From the NCBI RefSeq assembly GCF_963664075.1, contig NZ_OY760916.1, forward strand, positions 2,482,001 through 2,546,000: a DNA stretch of 64,000 nt, in the 5' to 3' direction. This DNA comes from an uncultured Desulfobulbus sp. (lineage in GTDB: Bacteria > Desulfobacterota > Desulfobulbia > Desulfobulbales > Desulfobulbaceae). The translations under genes and the position numbers were made by a program. Shown one piece after another: positions 45,490 to 55,598 of this stretch. The notes under the pieces were generated by a model. That model made no database searches, was not told where the DNA came from, and was given only the letters and a program-made list of their open reading frames with translations. How positions within the stretch are numbered: position 1 is the stretch's first letter; each line of letters begins with the position of its first letter.

Positions 45490-47597
45490 TGGAAGCAACC
45501 GGAGTGCAGGCATACTTTGATCGAAATAAGATCAAAGAGCTCTTAAAACGAAGCGATATCATGGCTTCGTTGGGCCTGATCGGCATACTCATGCTGATGA
45601 TCGTTCCCCTGCCGCCCATGGTGCTTGATCTCTGTCTCTCGCTCAATATCACCATTGCCATCCTTATTCTGATTATCAGCCTCTACACTGAAAAGACGGT
45701 TGAGTTTTCGATATTTCCTTCCATTCTTTTAACGACCACCCTCTTTCGCCTGGCATTAAACGTTGCCTCGACTCGATTAATCTTACTTCATGGCAACGAA
45801 GGGATGACCGCCGCCGGCTCGGTCATCCGCGCCTTTGGTGAATTTGTCGTAGGAGGCTCCTACGTTGTCGGACTGGTGATCTTTGTTATTCTGGTCATCA
45901 TCAACTTCGTCGTTATTACCAAAGGTGCAGGACGCATCGCCGAGGTTGCTGCCCGTTTTACTCTGGATGCCATGCCCGGTAAACAGATGGCCATTGATGC
46001 CGATCTGAACGCAGGGCTGATTGATGAGGCAAAGGCCAGGCAGCGGCGCGAAGAGATCTCCAACGAAGCCAACTTCCACGGCGCTATGGATGGTGCCTCT
46101 AAATTTGTCCGTGGTGATGCCATTGCCGGTATCATTATCACCATGATCAATATCGGTGCAGGGTTCATTATTGGCGTGCTCCAGATGGGTATGCCCATGG
46201 CTGAGGCGGCAAAAAACTATACCATCCTCACGGTTGGCGATGGACTGGTTGGACAGGTACCGGCACTGATCATATCCACCGCAGCGGGTATGCTTGTGAC
46301 CCGCTCCACCGGTCGTGAAGATTTTGGCACCGAAATCAAGACTCAGTTTACCCGTTACACCAAGGCCCTTTGGGTCGTTTCGGCCCTGCTCCTTGGTTTT
46401 GCCCTTATTCCAGGCCTTCCCTTTATTCCCTTTCTCATTCTCTCCGCGAGCCTTGCTGTTATCGCCTACCAGCTTGACAAAGCAGAACGTGAACGTGAGA
46501 TTGAGGCCACCATAGAAGAGCAGCATCGGCCTAAGCCTGAAGCAAAACCGGATCAAGACTATGAGAAGATGCTCAATGTCGACCTGATAGAGCTCGAAGT
46601 GGGCTACGGCTTAATCCCCTTTGTCGATGCGAATCAGGATGGTGAACTGCTCACCCGTATTCAGGCTATCCGCAAGCAGTTTGCCCTGACCACGGGATTT
46701 ATAGTTCCTCCAGTCCACATCAAAGATAACCTCCAGCTCAATCCAAATCAGTACACCATCAACTTAAAAGGAGTGACCATAGCCAGCGCTGAAATGATGC
46801 CCGGATATTATATGGCTATGGATCCGGGGCTGGTTACGGAAACCATCAAAGGCCTACCCACAACAGAGCCCGCCTTTGAGTTACCTGCAATCTGGATCAC
46901 CGAGGATAAACGCGAACACGCGCAAATCTCTGGCTACACCGTGGTCGATTGCATCACGGTCATGGCAACCCATATCAGTGAGTTGATCAAAAAGCATGCC
47001 TTTGAACTCCTGGGACGCCAGGAAACCCAGGCCCTTATCGACAACCTGGGCAAAACCTATCCCAAGTTGATCGAAGAACTCATTCCCAATGTCTTGAATC
47101 TTGGAACGGTCATGCGGGTTCTGCAAAACCTGCTGCGTGAAGGCGTTTCCATTCGTGATTTACGCACGATTATGGAAACCATGGCCGACTATGCCAACAT
47201 GACACAAGACAGTGATATTTTCACCGAGTATGTGCGCCATGCTCTCTCCCGTTCCATCTCATCGGAATGCGCAGGCGATGACGGCACCATGGCCGTCATT
47301 ACCCTGGACCGAAAGGTTGAAGAGACTATTCAGTCTGCCGTTCAGCACCGCGAACGCGGAAGCTATCTGGCCCTTGACCCCACTATCGCCCAGAAAGTTC
47401 TGGATACCTTAAACAATGTTATCACCTCCAATACCGGAGGCATGCAACCTGTTCTCTTGGTCCAGCCGCAGATTCGTCCCCATGTCCGTCGGCTGATCGA
47501 GCGCTACTTTCCCAACCTGCCGGTTCTCTCCCATAACGAGATCACCACCCAGGTACGGATTCAATCCATTGGCACGGTGAGCATAGATGCAGGTTAA
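45489..47597 (+). CDS. flhA: Flagellar export gate protein FlhA
   Basis: This is a 702-residue export gate protein. N-terminal helices (about 20-320) contain the conserved loop GRIAEVAARFTLDAMPGKQM and DANFHGAMDGASKFV-like FHIPEP motif; the C-terminal cytoplasmic domain (about 350-700) binds chaperones and substrates. I take the ATG at 45489; a TTG three bases earlier is in frame. It overlaps flhF by 11 bases. Confidence 0.97.
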   Translation: MEATGVQAYFDRNKIKELLKRSDIMASLGLIGILMLMIVPLPPMVLDLCLSLNITIAILILIISLYTEKTVEFSIFPSILLTTTLFRLALNVASTRLILLHGNEGMTAAGSVIRAFGEFVVGGSYVVGLVIFVILVIINFVVITKGAGRIAEVAARFTLDAMPGKQMAIDADLNAGLIDEAKARQRREEISNEANFHGAMDGASKFVRGDAIAGIIITMINIGAGFIIGVLQMGMPMAEAAKNYTILTVGDGLVGQVPALIISTAAGMLVTRSTGREDFGTEIKTQFTRYTKALWVVSALLLGFALIPGLPFIPFLILSASLAVIAYQLDKAEREREIEATIEEQHRPKPEAKPDQDYEKMLNVDLIELEVGYGLIPFVDANQDGELLTRIQAIRKQFALTTGFIVPPVHIKDNLQLNPNQYTINLKGVTIASAEMMPGYYMAMDPGLVTETIKGLPTTEPAFELPAIWITEDKREHAQISGYTVVDCITVMATHISELIKKHAFELLGRQETQALIDNLGKTYPKLIEELIPNVLNLGTVMRVLQNLLREGVSIRDLRTIMETMADYANMTQDSDIFTEYVRHALSRSISSECAGDDGTMAVITLDRKVEETIQSAVQHRERGSYLALDPTIAQKVLDTLNNVITSNTGGMQPVLLVQPQIRPHVRRLIERYFPNLPVLSHNEITTQVRIQSIGTVSIDAG

Positions 47598-48909
47598 GGT
47601 CTTTGAAGCACAGGATATGGCCACCGGTTTGAAAATGGTCAAAGAGGCGCTGGGGCCGGATGCTCTTATTCTCTCCACGCGGACAATTCGTGGTGGTAAG
47701 TTCGGGATGCTGGGCAAACCTATGATGGAAATAACCGCAGCGGTTGATAACGGCTGGCAGGAGCCCCAAAAAACACTCCATCCATCATCACAGCAAGAAC
47801 GACGGCAAACATCTGTCACAGCTCCTTCTTCCAGGCAACGACAAGCTGTGCAAAGCTACCAGGCCCAGGACGACATTCGTTATGAAGATATCTGGAAAAA
47901 ACACCAGCCGGAGCCACAGGCCCCTCAGGTAACCCGCCCCGAGGCATATCCCTCCAGAACCGCAACCGAGGGGCAGGATCTTGGCCAAGAACTTGCTGAG
48001 CTTCGCTCCATGGTCAAGGGGCTCTCCAGTCGCTTGGCAGAGCAACAACAACCATTACAACGCAACACCTACCAAGAAGTGCACCTTCAGCCCCGCTCCG
48101 TTGCAAAGGTTGATGCAGATCCCATTGTCAGCCTTTTGACAGGGTACGGACTCAATTTAGAAACCGCGCAAGTGGTCACTCGTTTCTCCCGGGATACGGT
48201 TGAAGGCACCGAGCAGCTCAGCCAGCAGGACTTGCTCCGTATTCTCAGCGACACTATTGCCCGGCTCTTCACAACCCAGCCACTCTTTACTGATAACGGA
48301 ACGAGACAGCGTCGTATCAGCCTCATAGGACCAACAGGAGTTGGAAAAACCACGACCCTTGCTAAAATTGCAGCGCATTTTCTGGCTGAACATGGTGGTC
48401 GTATCGGTTTAATCACCATCGACACCTACCGGATAGCTGCTGTAGAACAACTCAAGGTCTACAGCGAAATCATGCGCTTGCCTCTTGAGGTTGTCATCAA
48501 ACCCCAGGAGCTGGAAAAAGCCCTGGAAAAATTTCAAAATTTTGACTTAGTATTGATTGATACTGCTGGTCGCAGTCCACGCTCGGAGATAGATATTCAA
48601 GAGTTGGCTTCCTTTTTGCGGCCCGGGCTCAAGATAGAAAATAACCTTATGCTGTCTGCCACAACCAGAGAACGGGAAATCGAAGAAACCATTCACAAAT
48701 TTTCTCTTATTCCCATTCAAAACTTCATTTTCAGCAAAATAGACGAGTGTGATCAACTGGGCGTACTGCTCAATATTCATTACAAAAACGATACACCGAT
48801 ATCCTATCTTACCAATGGCCAACGGGTCCCGGAAGATCTTCTGGTCCCCAAACCTCAGGATATCGCTGACCTCATTATAAATGACCACGGATACTCACCC
48901 CATGGCTGA
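47587..48909 (+). CDS. flhF: Flagellar placement GTPase FlhF
   Basis: This 440-residue SRP-like GTPase sets where a polar flagellum forms. The N-terminal region ends in a Gln-rich linker; the NG domain shows GPTGVGKTTTLAKIAAH (G1), TIDTYRIAAVEQLKVY and LIDTAGRSPR (G3), then FSKIDECDQLG (G4). Its presence with FlhG implies polar and number-controlled flagella. Confidence 0.96.
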   Translation: MQVKVFEAQDMATGLKMVKEALGPDALILSTRTIRGGKFGMLGKPMMEITAAVDNGWQEPQKTLHPSSQQERRQTSVTAPSSRQRQAVQSYQAQDDIRYEDIWKKHQPEPQAPQVTRPEAYPSRTATEGQDLGQELAELRSMVKGLSSRLAEQQQPLQRNTYQEVHLQPRSVAKVDADPIVSLLTGYGLNLETAQVVTRFSRDTVEGTEQLSQQDLLRILSDTIARLFTTQPLFTDNGTRQRRISLIGPTGVGKTTTLAKIAAHFLAEHGGRIGLITIDTYRIAAVEQLKVYSEIMRLPLEVVIKPQELEKALEKFQNFDLVLIDTAGRSPRSEIDIQELASFLRPGLKIENNLMLSATTREREIEETIHKFSLIPIQNFIFSKIDECDQLGVLLNIHYKNDTPISYLTNGQRVPEDLLVPKPQDIADLIINDHGYSPHG

Positions 48910-49801
48910 AATTACAGGACATCCCACAGATCAGGCCGGTACATTGAGGGCCTTGAATACCGCGTCTCCTGCCCAGTGCCCCTCGGGCCGCACCACCACC
49001 AGAGTTTTCGCCATCACCAGTGGTAAAGGTGGTGTCGGCAAAACTGCGGTCGTTGCCAACACCGCGGTCTTGCTCGCGCGAATGGGAAAACGAGTCCTCA
49101 TTCTTGATGCAGATCTTGGCCTGGCAAACATTGATGTTGTTTTCGGTTTGGCACCAGGACGCAACCTCAATCACTTCTTTGCCGGTGAACAGGGCTTGGA
49201 ATCCATCCTTACCGATGGCCCAGAGGGCATTAAAATTCTTCCTGCGGGTTCAGGAGTTCAGAGCTTTACCCGTTTGGATTCACATCAAAAGATGCGCTTA
49301 CTCGAAGGCCTGGAAACGATGAACAACGATTTTGATTTCGTTCTAATCGACACAGAGGCTGGTATCTCCGAAAACGTCACCTACTTCAACACAGCTGCTC
49401 AGGAAATTCTGGTAGTGACAACGCCCGATCCCACCGCCATTACAGATGCTTACGCCTTAATGAAACTGCTTTCGAATCAGTATCACGAAAAACACTTTAA
49501 CCTTATCGTCAACTTCATAAAAAATGAGGACGAAGCACTTGATGTGTATCGCAAACTGACCATGGTCGCTAATAGATACCTCGACATTTCTATCGATTAC
49601 ATAGGCTCTATTCCCCGCGACAAAATGATGATCGACGCGATTCGAAAACAAAAGGTACTGGTCCAACTCTTTCCGGAGTCGAAAACAGCCAGCGCCTTTG
49701 ATGCCTTGGCTCGGACCATTGTGCAGGAACCCCAATCCATAGAACCCAAAGGCTCCATCCAGTTTTTCTGGAAACGACTTTTGGAAATCGGCGGTCGGTA
49801 G
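48881..49801 (+). CDS. flhG: Flagellar number regulator FlhG (MinD-like ATPase)
   Basis: This 306-residue MinD/ParA-type ATPase has a deviant Walker A (TSGKGGVGKTAVVANTA), LDADLGLANIDV and VLIDTEAGIS, and a C-terminal amphipathic end. It antagonises FlhF and limits flagellar number. The first ATG (48881) overlaps flhF by 29 bases; the ATG at 48902 is an equally possible start, and neither has a strong ribosome site. Confidence 0.95.
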   Translation: MTTDTHPMAEITGHPTDQAGTLRALNTASPAQCPSGRTTTRVFAITSGKGGVGKTAVVANTAVLLARMGKRVLILDADLGLANIDVVFGLAPGRNLNHFFAGEQGLESILTDGPEGIKILPAGSGVQSFTRLDSHQKMRLLEGLETMNNDFDFVLIDTEAGISENVTYFNTAAQEILVVTTPDPTAITDAYALMKLLSNQYHEKHFNLIVNFIKNEDEALDVYRKLTMVANRYLDISIDYIGSIPRDKMMIDAIRKQKVLVQLFPESKTASAFDALARTIVQEPQSIEPKGSIQFFWKRLLEIGGR

Positions 49802-49837
49802 TATCGCCTTGCATGTCAACAGGGACGCTGACAACTT

Positions 49838-50581
49838 ATGATATCCATGATTCCACCGGTACCACCTCTTGATGATCGCTCGCAGCTCATTCGGGAGAAC
49901 ATGCCGCTGGTCGAACTTGTCGTACAGCGCATGATTCCCCAGGTGCCTAGCTTTATGACCAAGGAGGACATGACCAGTGCCGCCATGGTCGGCCTGATCG
50001 ATGCAGCCAACAAGTTTGATCCGGGCAAAGGGGTAAAATTCAAGACCTTTGCCGAATACAGGGTCCGCGGCGCCATCTTTGATGAGATGCGTAAACTCGA
50101 CTGGTTCTCCCGCTCCATGCGTGACAAACAAAACCAGCTCACACAGACCATGCTTCGTCTGGAGCGTCAACTCGGACGCACCCCAGAAGAAGATGAAATG
50201 GCACAGGCGCTGTCACTCTCACTCGAAGATTATCAGTCGCTTTTGACTGAAGTGAGCCATCTGGGCTGTGTCAGTCTTCACGAGACACTGGATCATTCAG
50301 AGGAGGGACGCAGCTTTCTCGACAACCTTGAAGATATGGGGGGGCCGTTACCCTCTGAAATTATCGAACAGGAGGAAATGACGCAGGTTCTGGCGCGCAT
50401 CCTTGAAGAACTCTCGCCAAAAGAGAAAATTGTCATTGCCCTCTATTATTACGAAGAACTCACCCAGAAGGAAATAGCCGAAGTTATTTCAGTTTCCGAA
50501 GGCCGGGTGTCTCAGTTACACAGTCAGGCGCTGCTCAAACTACGAGTAAAATTGATCAATTCGGATCTTTATGAACCGTAA
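49838..50581 (+). CDS. fliA: Sigma factor FliA (sigma-28)
   Basis: This 247-residue sigma-28 directs late flagellar genes. Region 2 (GLIDAANKFDPGKGVKFKTF, then YRVRGAIFDEMRKLDWFSRS) and region 4 (LTQKEIAEVISVSEGRVSQL) are clear. It follows flhG, as in many polar-flagellated proteobacteria, and its anti-sigma FlgM is encoded downstream in the same cluster. Matching promoters lie before the flgM region, flgK and fliC. Confidence 0.96.
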   Translation: MISMIPPVPPLDDRSQLIRENMPLVELVVQRMIPQVPSFMTKEDMTSAAMVGLIDAANKFDPGKGVKFKTFAEYRVRGAIFDEMRKLDWFSRSMRDKQNQLTQTMLRLERQLGRTPEEDEMAQALSLSLEDYQSLLTEVSHLGCVSLHETLDHSEEGRSFLDNLEDMGGPLPSEIIEQEEMTQVLARILEELSPKEKIVIALYYYEELTQKEIAEVISVSEGRVSQLHSQALLKLRVKLINSDLYEP

Positions 50582-50610
50582 CCAATGTCCTGGCGTCTCT
50601 GGGTAGGCCT

Positions 50611-51030
50611 ATGCCCCTTTCTCCCTCTTTTATAACCGGCATCGGACTCTTTACGGGGCTCCTTTTTCTCTTAATTGGTGCACTGATTTTCTGGCGCCGC
50701 CATGCTGAAAAAAAACTCTTCATACAACGAATCAAAGCACTTCAACAAAAAATTGAAGCAGCTCTCAACGACGAATCATTTGAAAATCAACGGGCTGTTT
50801 TTGGTAAGGCCCTCCAGTCTGCAAGCCTGACCACAGAACTACAGCGCCCCCGCCTGGAGACCCTGGCTAAAATCGAAAAACAGCCTCCGGAAAAATATCG
50901 TATTCTCAACCAACTCGTCGCCCAAGGACTCGATGTTGACGAAATTGCCGCGGTCTTGGGTGTTTCAAGTGTCGAGGCCAACCAACTTTTAAAGCTCAGC
51001 AGTGTCGCTCGCATGCGGAAAGATAGATAA
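50611..51030 (+). CDS. Membrane-anchored small protein, DUF2802-like
   Basis: This 139-residue protein has one N-terminal membrane helix (about 8-27), a coiled segment, and a C-terminal helix-turn-helix-like stretch (ILNQLVAQGLDVDEIAAVLG, then SSVEANQLLKLS). This layout resembles DUF2802 proteins found beside flagellar or chemotaxis genes. The function is unknown. It is read between fliA and flgF. Confidence 0.65.
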   Translation: MPLSPSFITGIGLFTGLLFLLIGALIFWRRHAEKKLFIQRIKALQQKIEAALNDESFENQRAVFGKALQSASLTTELQRPRLETLAKIEKQPPEKYRILNQLVAQGLDVDEIAAVLGVSSVEANQLLKLSSVARMRKDR

Positions 51031-51069
51031 GCTTCACCTCCCTGTACCAGGATCAATATAATTCCAGGT

Positions 51070-51096
51070 TAAGAATTGTAACCACCATGCCGAAGA
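51070..51096 (+). promoter_or_regulatory. Possible weak sigma-28 promoter upstream of flgF
   Basis: TAAGAATT (51070-51077), an 11-base spacer and GCCGAAGA (51089-51096) resemble the sigma-28 consensus with mismatches in both boxes, 37 bases before flgF. Confidence 0.3.
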
Positions 51097-51132
51097 GAAT
51101 AAAAACCAAGCAATTTCAATAAAAGAGGAGCT

Positions 51133-51867
51133 ATGGGCTCAGGAAAATACAGTGCACTCAGTGGAGCCATTGCCCGGGAACAGGCAATGGGTAACGTGGC
51201 TGCAAATCTGGCAAATATCAGCACCACTGGGTTTAAGAAAAACCGTATCAGCTTTGAGTCTGTACTTAAAGGTGCCCAGCAAACAGGAAATGCCAACGGC
51301 AAAAACTTAGCTCGAATTCGTACCATCACCACCGATTTTTCAGCTGGAGGCATGCAAACCACAGAACGTCCCCTTGACGTGGCTATCGATGGTGAAGGAT
51401 TTTTCAAGGTGGAAAAAGGTGGTCAGTCCTACTACACCCGTTCTGGCCGATTCATGTTAGATGCCACTGGCTTACTTAAAACAGAAGATGGCGCCTCAGT
51501 TCTAGGCCCAGCCAACGATCCGCTGCAGATTGACACCACCCAGGGCAAAGATATCCATATTTCGGAAAGCGGAGGAATTTCGATCAATGGGGTAAACGCC
51601 GGCGCACAGATTGGTGTTTTTACCGTGGACGATCCCCAGAAGCTGGTCAAAGTGGGAGATTCCTTGTTTTCCCTCAAAGAAGGCGGAAATCAGGTCGCAA
51701 CAGGGGTACGGATCCTGCAAGGTAACCTGGAAACCGCGAATATTAACATGGTTGAAGAGATGACTGCCATGATTGCCACCCAGCGCGCTTTTGAAGCAAA
51801 CACCAAGGTGCTTGAAAGCTATTCTGCCCTGGGTGACAAACAAGATGAACTGGGTTCGGTAAGCTAA
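51133..51867 (+). CDS. flgF: Flagellar rod protein FlgF
   Basis: This 244-residue proximal rod protein has the N-terminal ALSGAIAREQAMGNVAANLANI and TTGFKKNRISFESV and a C-terminal LETANINMVEEMTAMIATQRAFEANT. It is distinguished from FlgG by position and shorter body. The ribosome site is GAGGAG. Confidence 0.93.
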   Translation: MGSGKYSALSGAIAREQAMGNVAANLANISTTGFKKNRISFESVLKGAQQTGNANGKNLARIRTITTDFSAGGMQTTERPLDVAIDGEGFFKVEKGGQSYYTRSGRFMLDATGLLKTEDGASVLGPANDPLQIDTTQGKDIHISESGGISINGVNAGAQIGVFTVDDPQKLVKVGDSLFSLKEGGNQVATGVRILQGNLETANINMVEEMTAMIATQRAFEANTKVLESYSALGDKQDELGSVS

Positions 51868-51967
51868 CCGAGTCTTGTGGAAAATTTATATTTTAAGGCA
51901 TTTGATAATCACTTTTGGGGAGTTGGAATCACTGAACAACTCTCTGCCATTGAACGGGGTACACACT

Positions 51968-52750
51968 ATGCGCTCTTTGTGGACATCAACTACCGGCATG
52001 TCGGCTCAGAATCTGAATATGGATGTTATTGCCAATAATCTGGCTAACGTTTCCACCACAGGTTTTAAAAAGAGCCGCGCAGATTTTCAGGACCTGCTGT
52101 ACCAGATCATGAAAGTTCCGGGTAGCCCAACCTCCGCTGACACCAAGTCACCAACCGGTATTCAGGTTGGACTCGGGGTCAAACCTGCAGCGGTGACCAA
52201 AATCTTTACCACAGGAGACATTGTTCAAACCCAGAATACTCTGGATGTGGCCATTGAGGGCCAGGGTTTCTTTCAGGTACTGATGCCCGACGGCAATACC
52301 GCATATACTCGAGCAGGCAATCTAAAAATGGATGGAGACGGGCGTCTGTGCACCTCCGATGGCTACCCCATCCAGCCAGAGCTGACGATCCCTGAAGATG
52401 CTCGGGAAATCACCATCAGCGAGACCGGCGTTGTCAGTGCCATTCTTGGGGATGACAGCACCTCGACCGAACTCGGCAACATGGACCTCGTTGATTTTAT
52501 CAATGAATCCGGTCTTATTGCCATCGGTCGCAATCTTTACCGCGAAACAGATGCCTCTGGTGCCGCCATTGTCGGCGTTCCCGGAACAGATGGTTTTGGT
52601 ACCCTGTTACAAGGCTATGTGGAAAACTCCAACGTCAATCTAGTCGAGGAGATGACCCAGATGATCACCACGCAACGAGCCTATGAGATTAACTCTAACG
52701 TGATCACCACCTCCGACGAGATGATGCAAACCGTGACCAATATGGTGTAA
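51968..52750 (+). CDS. flgG: Flagellar distal rod protein FlgG
   Basis: This 260-residue distal rod subunit has the family start MRSLWTSTTGMSAQNLNMDV and end VENSNVNLVEEMTQMITTQR-AYEINS. A longer frame from 51875 adds an untypical N-terminus; I choose the ATG at 51968. It directly precedes flgA. Confidence 0.95.
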   Translation: MRSLWTSTTGMSAQNLNMDVIANNLANVSTTGFKKSRADFQDLLYQIMKVPGSPTSADTKSPTGIQVGLGVKPAAVTKIFTTGDIVQTQNTLDVAIEGQGFFQVLMPDGNTAYTRAGNLKMDGDGRLCTSDGYPIQPELTIPEDAREITISETGVVSAILGDDSTSTELGNMDLVDFINESGLIAIGRNLYRETDASGAAIVGVPGTDGFGTLLQGYVENSNVNLVEEMTQMITTQRAYEINSNVITTSDEMMQTVTNMV

Positions 52751-52754
52751 AGGT

Positions 52755-53702
52755 TTGAAGATTCACTTTTTTCTTGCATCGATTCTTGTGCTACTTCCCT
52801 GTACCTTGCTGGCTCAGGTGTCGGTGCACTTTAATCCCGCCGTAACGGTGAACAGCCCCCGGATTGTTCTTGGCGATATAGCCACCATTCAAGGAGCCGG
52901 AGAGCAGCACGATACTCTGGCGCAGTTACCCGTGGGTCCCTCCCCTGCCCCTGGTCACTCAAAGGATATCTATACGGTTTCAGTGATCAACTCATTGCAA
53001 CATCGTCAAGGTGTCGCCAACATAGACTGGCAGGGCAGCCCCAACATTACAATCACCCGTCAGGCAACTCGCATTACAAAAAAACAACTTGAGGCCATTC
53101 TGGGACAGTTTCTCCAACAAAACCGTGAGAAACTGCCCATGGCAGAAATTCGTCTTCAGCTCCTTCGGGCTCCTGAAGAGGTCGTTTTACCTGGCGGCAC
53201 AGTCCGTTGGAAGGTCACACCATCGCGTTCGACCATTCTAGGCAGCAGTAGTTTCTCTATAGCCTTTGCTGTGGATAGTAAACCTGCTGGTAACTGTATC
53301 GTCCGCACCAGACTTGAGGCCTTAGGGCAGGTTGCCGTCGCTGCTGTATCGCTGCAACGGGGTGAAATTCTTAGTAAAGGCAGTATTCGACTGGAAAAGC
53401 GGGATTTGGTTCAACTTGATAATCCCTACAGAGAACTCTCTGAGCTGATTGGAAAAGAAGCGCTTAAAACCATTGCTGCCGGTTCAGTGCTTGATCGCGC
53501 CGACATTGGCTCCCCTTCCATTATTCATAAGGGGGAAATGGTGACCATAGTCGCCCGAAGAGGTGCCATGCGCCTGACAACCAAAGGGCTGTCGCGGGAA
53601 AATGGACGTGAAGGCGAAATGATTCGGGTTAAAAATGTCAGTTCAAATAAGATGGTCTACTGCCGGGTTGATCGACCGGGGGTAGTCTCAGTGGAGTTTT
53701 AA
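52755..53702 (+). CDS. flgA: Flagellar P-ring assembly chaperone FlgA
   Basis: This 315-residue periplasmic protein has a signal peptide (FFLASILVLLPCTLLAQV) and a C-terminal SAF-type domain (LQRGEILSKGSIRLEKRDLV, then MVTIVARRGAMRLTTKG). It assists assembly of the P ring (FlgI). The start appears to be TTG at 52755; an in-frame stop lies just upstream, and the ribosome site is unusually close. Confidence 0.9.
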   Translation: MKIHFFLASILVLLPCTLLAQVSVHFNPAVTVNSPRIVLGDIATIQGAGEQHDTLAQLPVGPSPAPGHSKDIYTVSVINSLQHRQGVANIDWQGSPNITITRQATRITKKQLEAILGQFLQQNREKLPMAEIRLQLLRAPEEVVLPGGTVRWKVTPSRSTILGSSSFSIAFAVDSKPAGNCIVRTRLEALGQVAVAAVSLQRGEILSKGSIRLEKRDLVQLDNPYRELSELIGKEALKTIAAGSVLDRADIGSPSIIHKGEMVTIVARRGAMRLTTKGLSRENGREGEMIRVKNVSSNKMVYCRVDRPGVVSVEF

Positions 53703-53703
53703 G

Positions 53704-54444
53704 ATGAAACAGACGATCATGGCTCATCCCTTGAAATCAGCTTCTCGAAATTATCTAGGCGGTTCTCTGCTGATCTGTAGCCTCGTACTCAGCCTCATGG
53801 GGGGGTGCGCGAATAACGATGAAATCAGCATGATTCCTATTCCAGAACCACTGGAAGAACCAGTCAGCGGTGAGGCTCAACCCCAGTCACCGGGCACGCT
53901 CTGGAATGGAGATGAGGGCAACTGGCTGGCCGATATCAAGGCTCGCCGCTTAGGCGACATTGTGACCGTGATTATTGCAGAGGAGGCCAGCGCCTCCAAA
54001 AATGCCACCACAGCGACAGATCGAACCTCATCAATTTCAGCGGGCATATCCAATTTTTTTGGTTTGGAAAATTCTATTGCCAATCGTAATGCCAACATTA
54101 CTCCCTCGTCACTATTAAATGCCAGCTCCTCCAATGGCTTTGCCGGAACAGGGACAACCACCCGTACCGAGAATCTGGCCGCCACCCTGACGACCCAAGT
54201 GATTAAGGTCTACCCCAACGGTAATCTGAAAATACGCGGTGGAAAATCGGTCACCGTCAACAACGAGAACCAGATTATTTACCTCACCGGTATTGTTCGT
54301 TCCTATGATGTCACTGCTGACAATACTGTTGATTCAAGCAATATCCTCAACGCCCAAATCACCTACACTGGGAAGGGGGCCATTTCTGATAAACAAAAAC
54401 CGGGCTGGTTGATGCGCATCTTTGATCACACCTGGCCTTTTTAA
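53704..54444 (+). CDS. flgH: Flagellar L-ring lipoprotein FlgH
   Basis: This 246-residue outer-membrane lipoprotein has a lipobox LMGGC (Cys at about residue 36) and the family stretch SLWNGDEGNWLADIKARRLGDIV-like, with VTVIIAEEASASKNATT and VNNENQIIYLTGIVRSYDV. It forms the L ring with the FlgI P ring. Confidence 0.95.
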   Translation: MKQTIMAHPLKSASRNYLGGSLLICSLVLSLMGGCANNDEISMIPIPEPLEEPVSGEAQPQSPGTLWNGDEGNWLADIKARRLGDIVTVIIAEEASASKNATTATDRTSSISAGISNFFGLENSIANRNANITPSSLLNASSSNGFAGTGTTTRTENLAATLTTQVIKVYPNGNLKIRGGKSVTVNNENQIIYLTGIVRSYDVTADNTVDSSNILNAQITYTGKGAISDKQKPGWLMRIFDHTWPF

Positions 54445-54463
54445 GGTGCCCGAGGAGACTATC

Positions 54464-55582
54464 ATGAAACCTCGCATTGTGTTTACCTTACTCTCTTTCA
54501 TTCTCATGCTGTTCGTCAGCTTTTCGTCGGTCTCTGCCACCCGCATTAAAGACCTGGCTGATATTGAAGGCGTCCGCTCCAATCAGCTCATGGGCTATGG
54601 TCTGGTTATCGGACTCAATGGCACCGGAGATGATATTAAAAAATCAGTTTTCACCAAACAGGCCATGGTCAATATGATCAAACGGATGGGAATGGCCCTG
54701 ACCGATGATGTCTTCAGCCAGATGAAAACAAAAAATGTGGCTGCCGTCATGGCAACGGCCCAACTGCCTGCTTTTGCACGCCCCGGATCAGCCATTGATG
54801 TCCAGATTTCATCAATCGGTGATGCTTCAAGCCTCACAGGAGGTACTCTTTTGATGACCCCGCTGAAAGGACCAGATGGAAAAACCTACGCTGTTGCCCA
54901 GGGTCCCTTAGCAGTGGGCGGTATTTCTTTTGGCGGAAAAGCAGCTAAAGTGCAGAAAAATTTCCCCACCTCAGGGCGAATTACCAACGGGGCACTGGTT
55001 GAGCGGGCAGTTAATTTTGCCCTCCCCACCTCCGGTAACCTTTTGTATCAACTTCGTGAAACCGATTTCACGACCGCTTCGCGAATGGTCGAAGCAATCA
55101 ATGCGCATTTTGGTGATGGCACGGCCCATCCGTTGGATTCTCGCTCGATCAAAGTGCAACGTCCCAAAGAATTTACAGGTGATCTGGTCAGTTTTATCGC
55201 TGATCTGGAAAGCATCGAGGTGGAACCTGATCTTCCCGCAAAAATTGTGGTCAACGAACGTACCGGAACCATCGTCATGGGGCAGGATGTACGGATCTCT
55301 ACCGTGGCGGTCTCCCATGGTAACCTCAATCTGGTCGTAACGGATGGGGCCGATGTTTCCCAACCTAATCCCCTTGCCCAGGGAAACACAGTGACAACGC
55401 CAACCACCAATGCGGTGGCTACAGAAGAAAAAGGCAACCTTGTTGTCATGAACCAGGGAGCCAACCTGGGTGATATCGCCCGGGCTCTTAATGCCATCGG
55501 AGCCACCCCCCGCGACCTGATCGCTATTTTTCAGGCAATCAAGGCGGCGGGTGCCCTCCATGGGGAGTTAGTTATCCTCTAA
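54464..55582 (+). CDS. flgI: Flagellar P-ring protein FlgI
   Basis: This 372-residue periplasmic P-ring subunit starts MKPRIVFTLLSF at the ATG at 54464, with GAGGAG upstream; the ATG at 54422 is inside flgH and gives a non-signal N-terminus. A signal peptide is followed by IKDLADIEGVRSNQLMGYGL and LVIGLNGTGD. It has the C-terminal GATPRDLIAIFQAIKAAGAL. Confidence 0.95.
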   Translation: MKPRIVFTLLSFILMLFVSFSSVSATRIKDLADIEGVRSNQLMGYGLVIGLNGTGDDIKKSVFTKQAMVNMIKRMGMALTDDVFSQMKTKNVAAVMATAQLPAFARPGSAIDVQISSIGDASSLTGGTLLMTPLKGPDGKTYAVAQGPLAVGGISFGGKAAKVQKNFPTSGRITNGALVERAVNFALPTSGNLLYQLRETDFTTASRMVEAINAHFGDGTAHPLDSRSIKVQRPKEFTGDLVSFIADLESIEVEPDLPAKIVVNERTGTIVMGQDVRISTVAVSHGNLNLVVTDGADVSQPNPLAQGNTVTTPTTNAVATEEKGNLVVMNQGANLGDIARALNAIGATPRDLIAIFQAIKAAGALHGELVIL

Positions 55583-55598
55583 AATTCAGGTCAAACCT

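Noticed and set aside
45783-46556. 257-codon minus-strand ORF within flhA
   Set aside because: It is antisense to the conserved FlhA membrane and FHIPEP region; composition is unlike a real protein.
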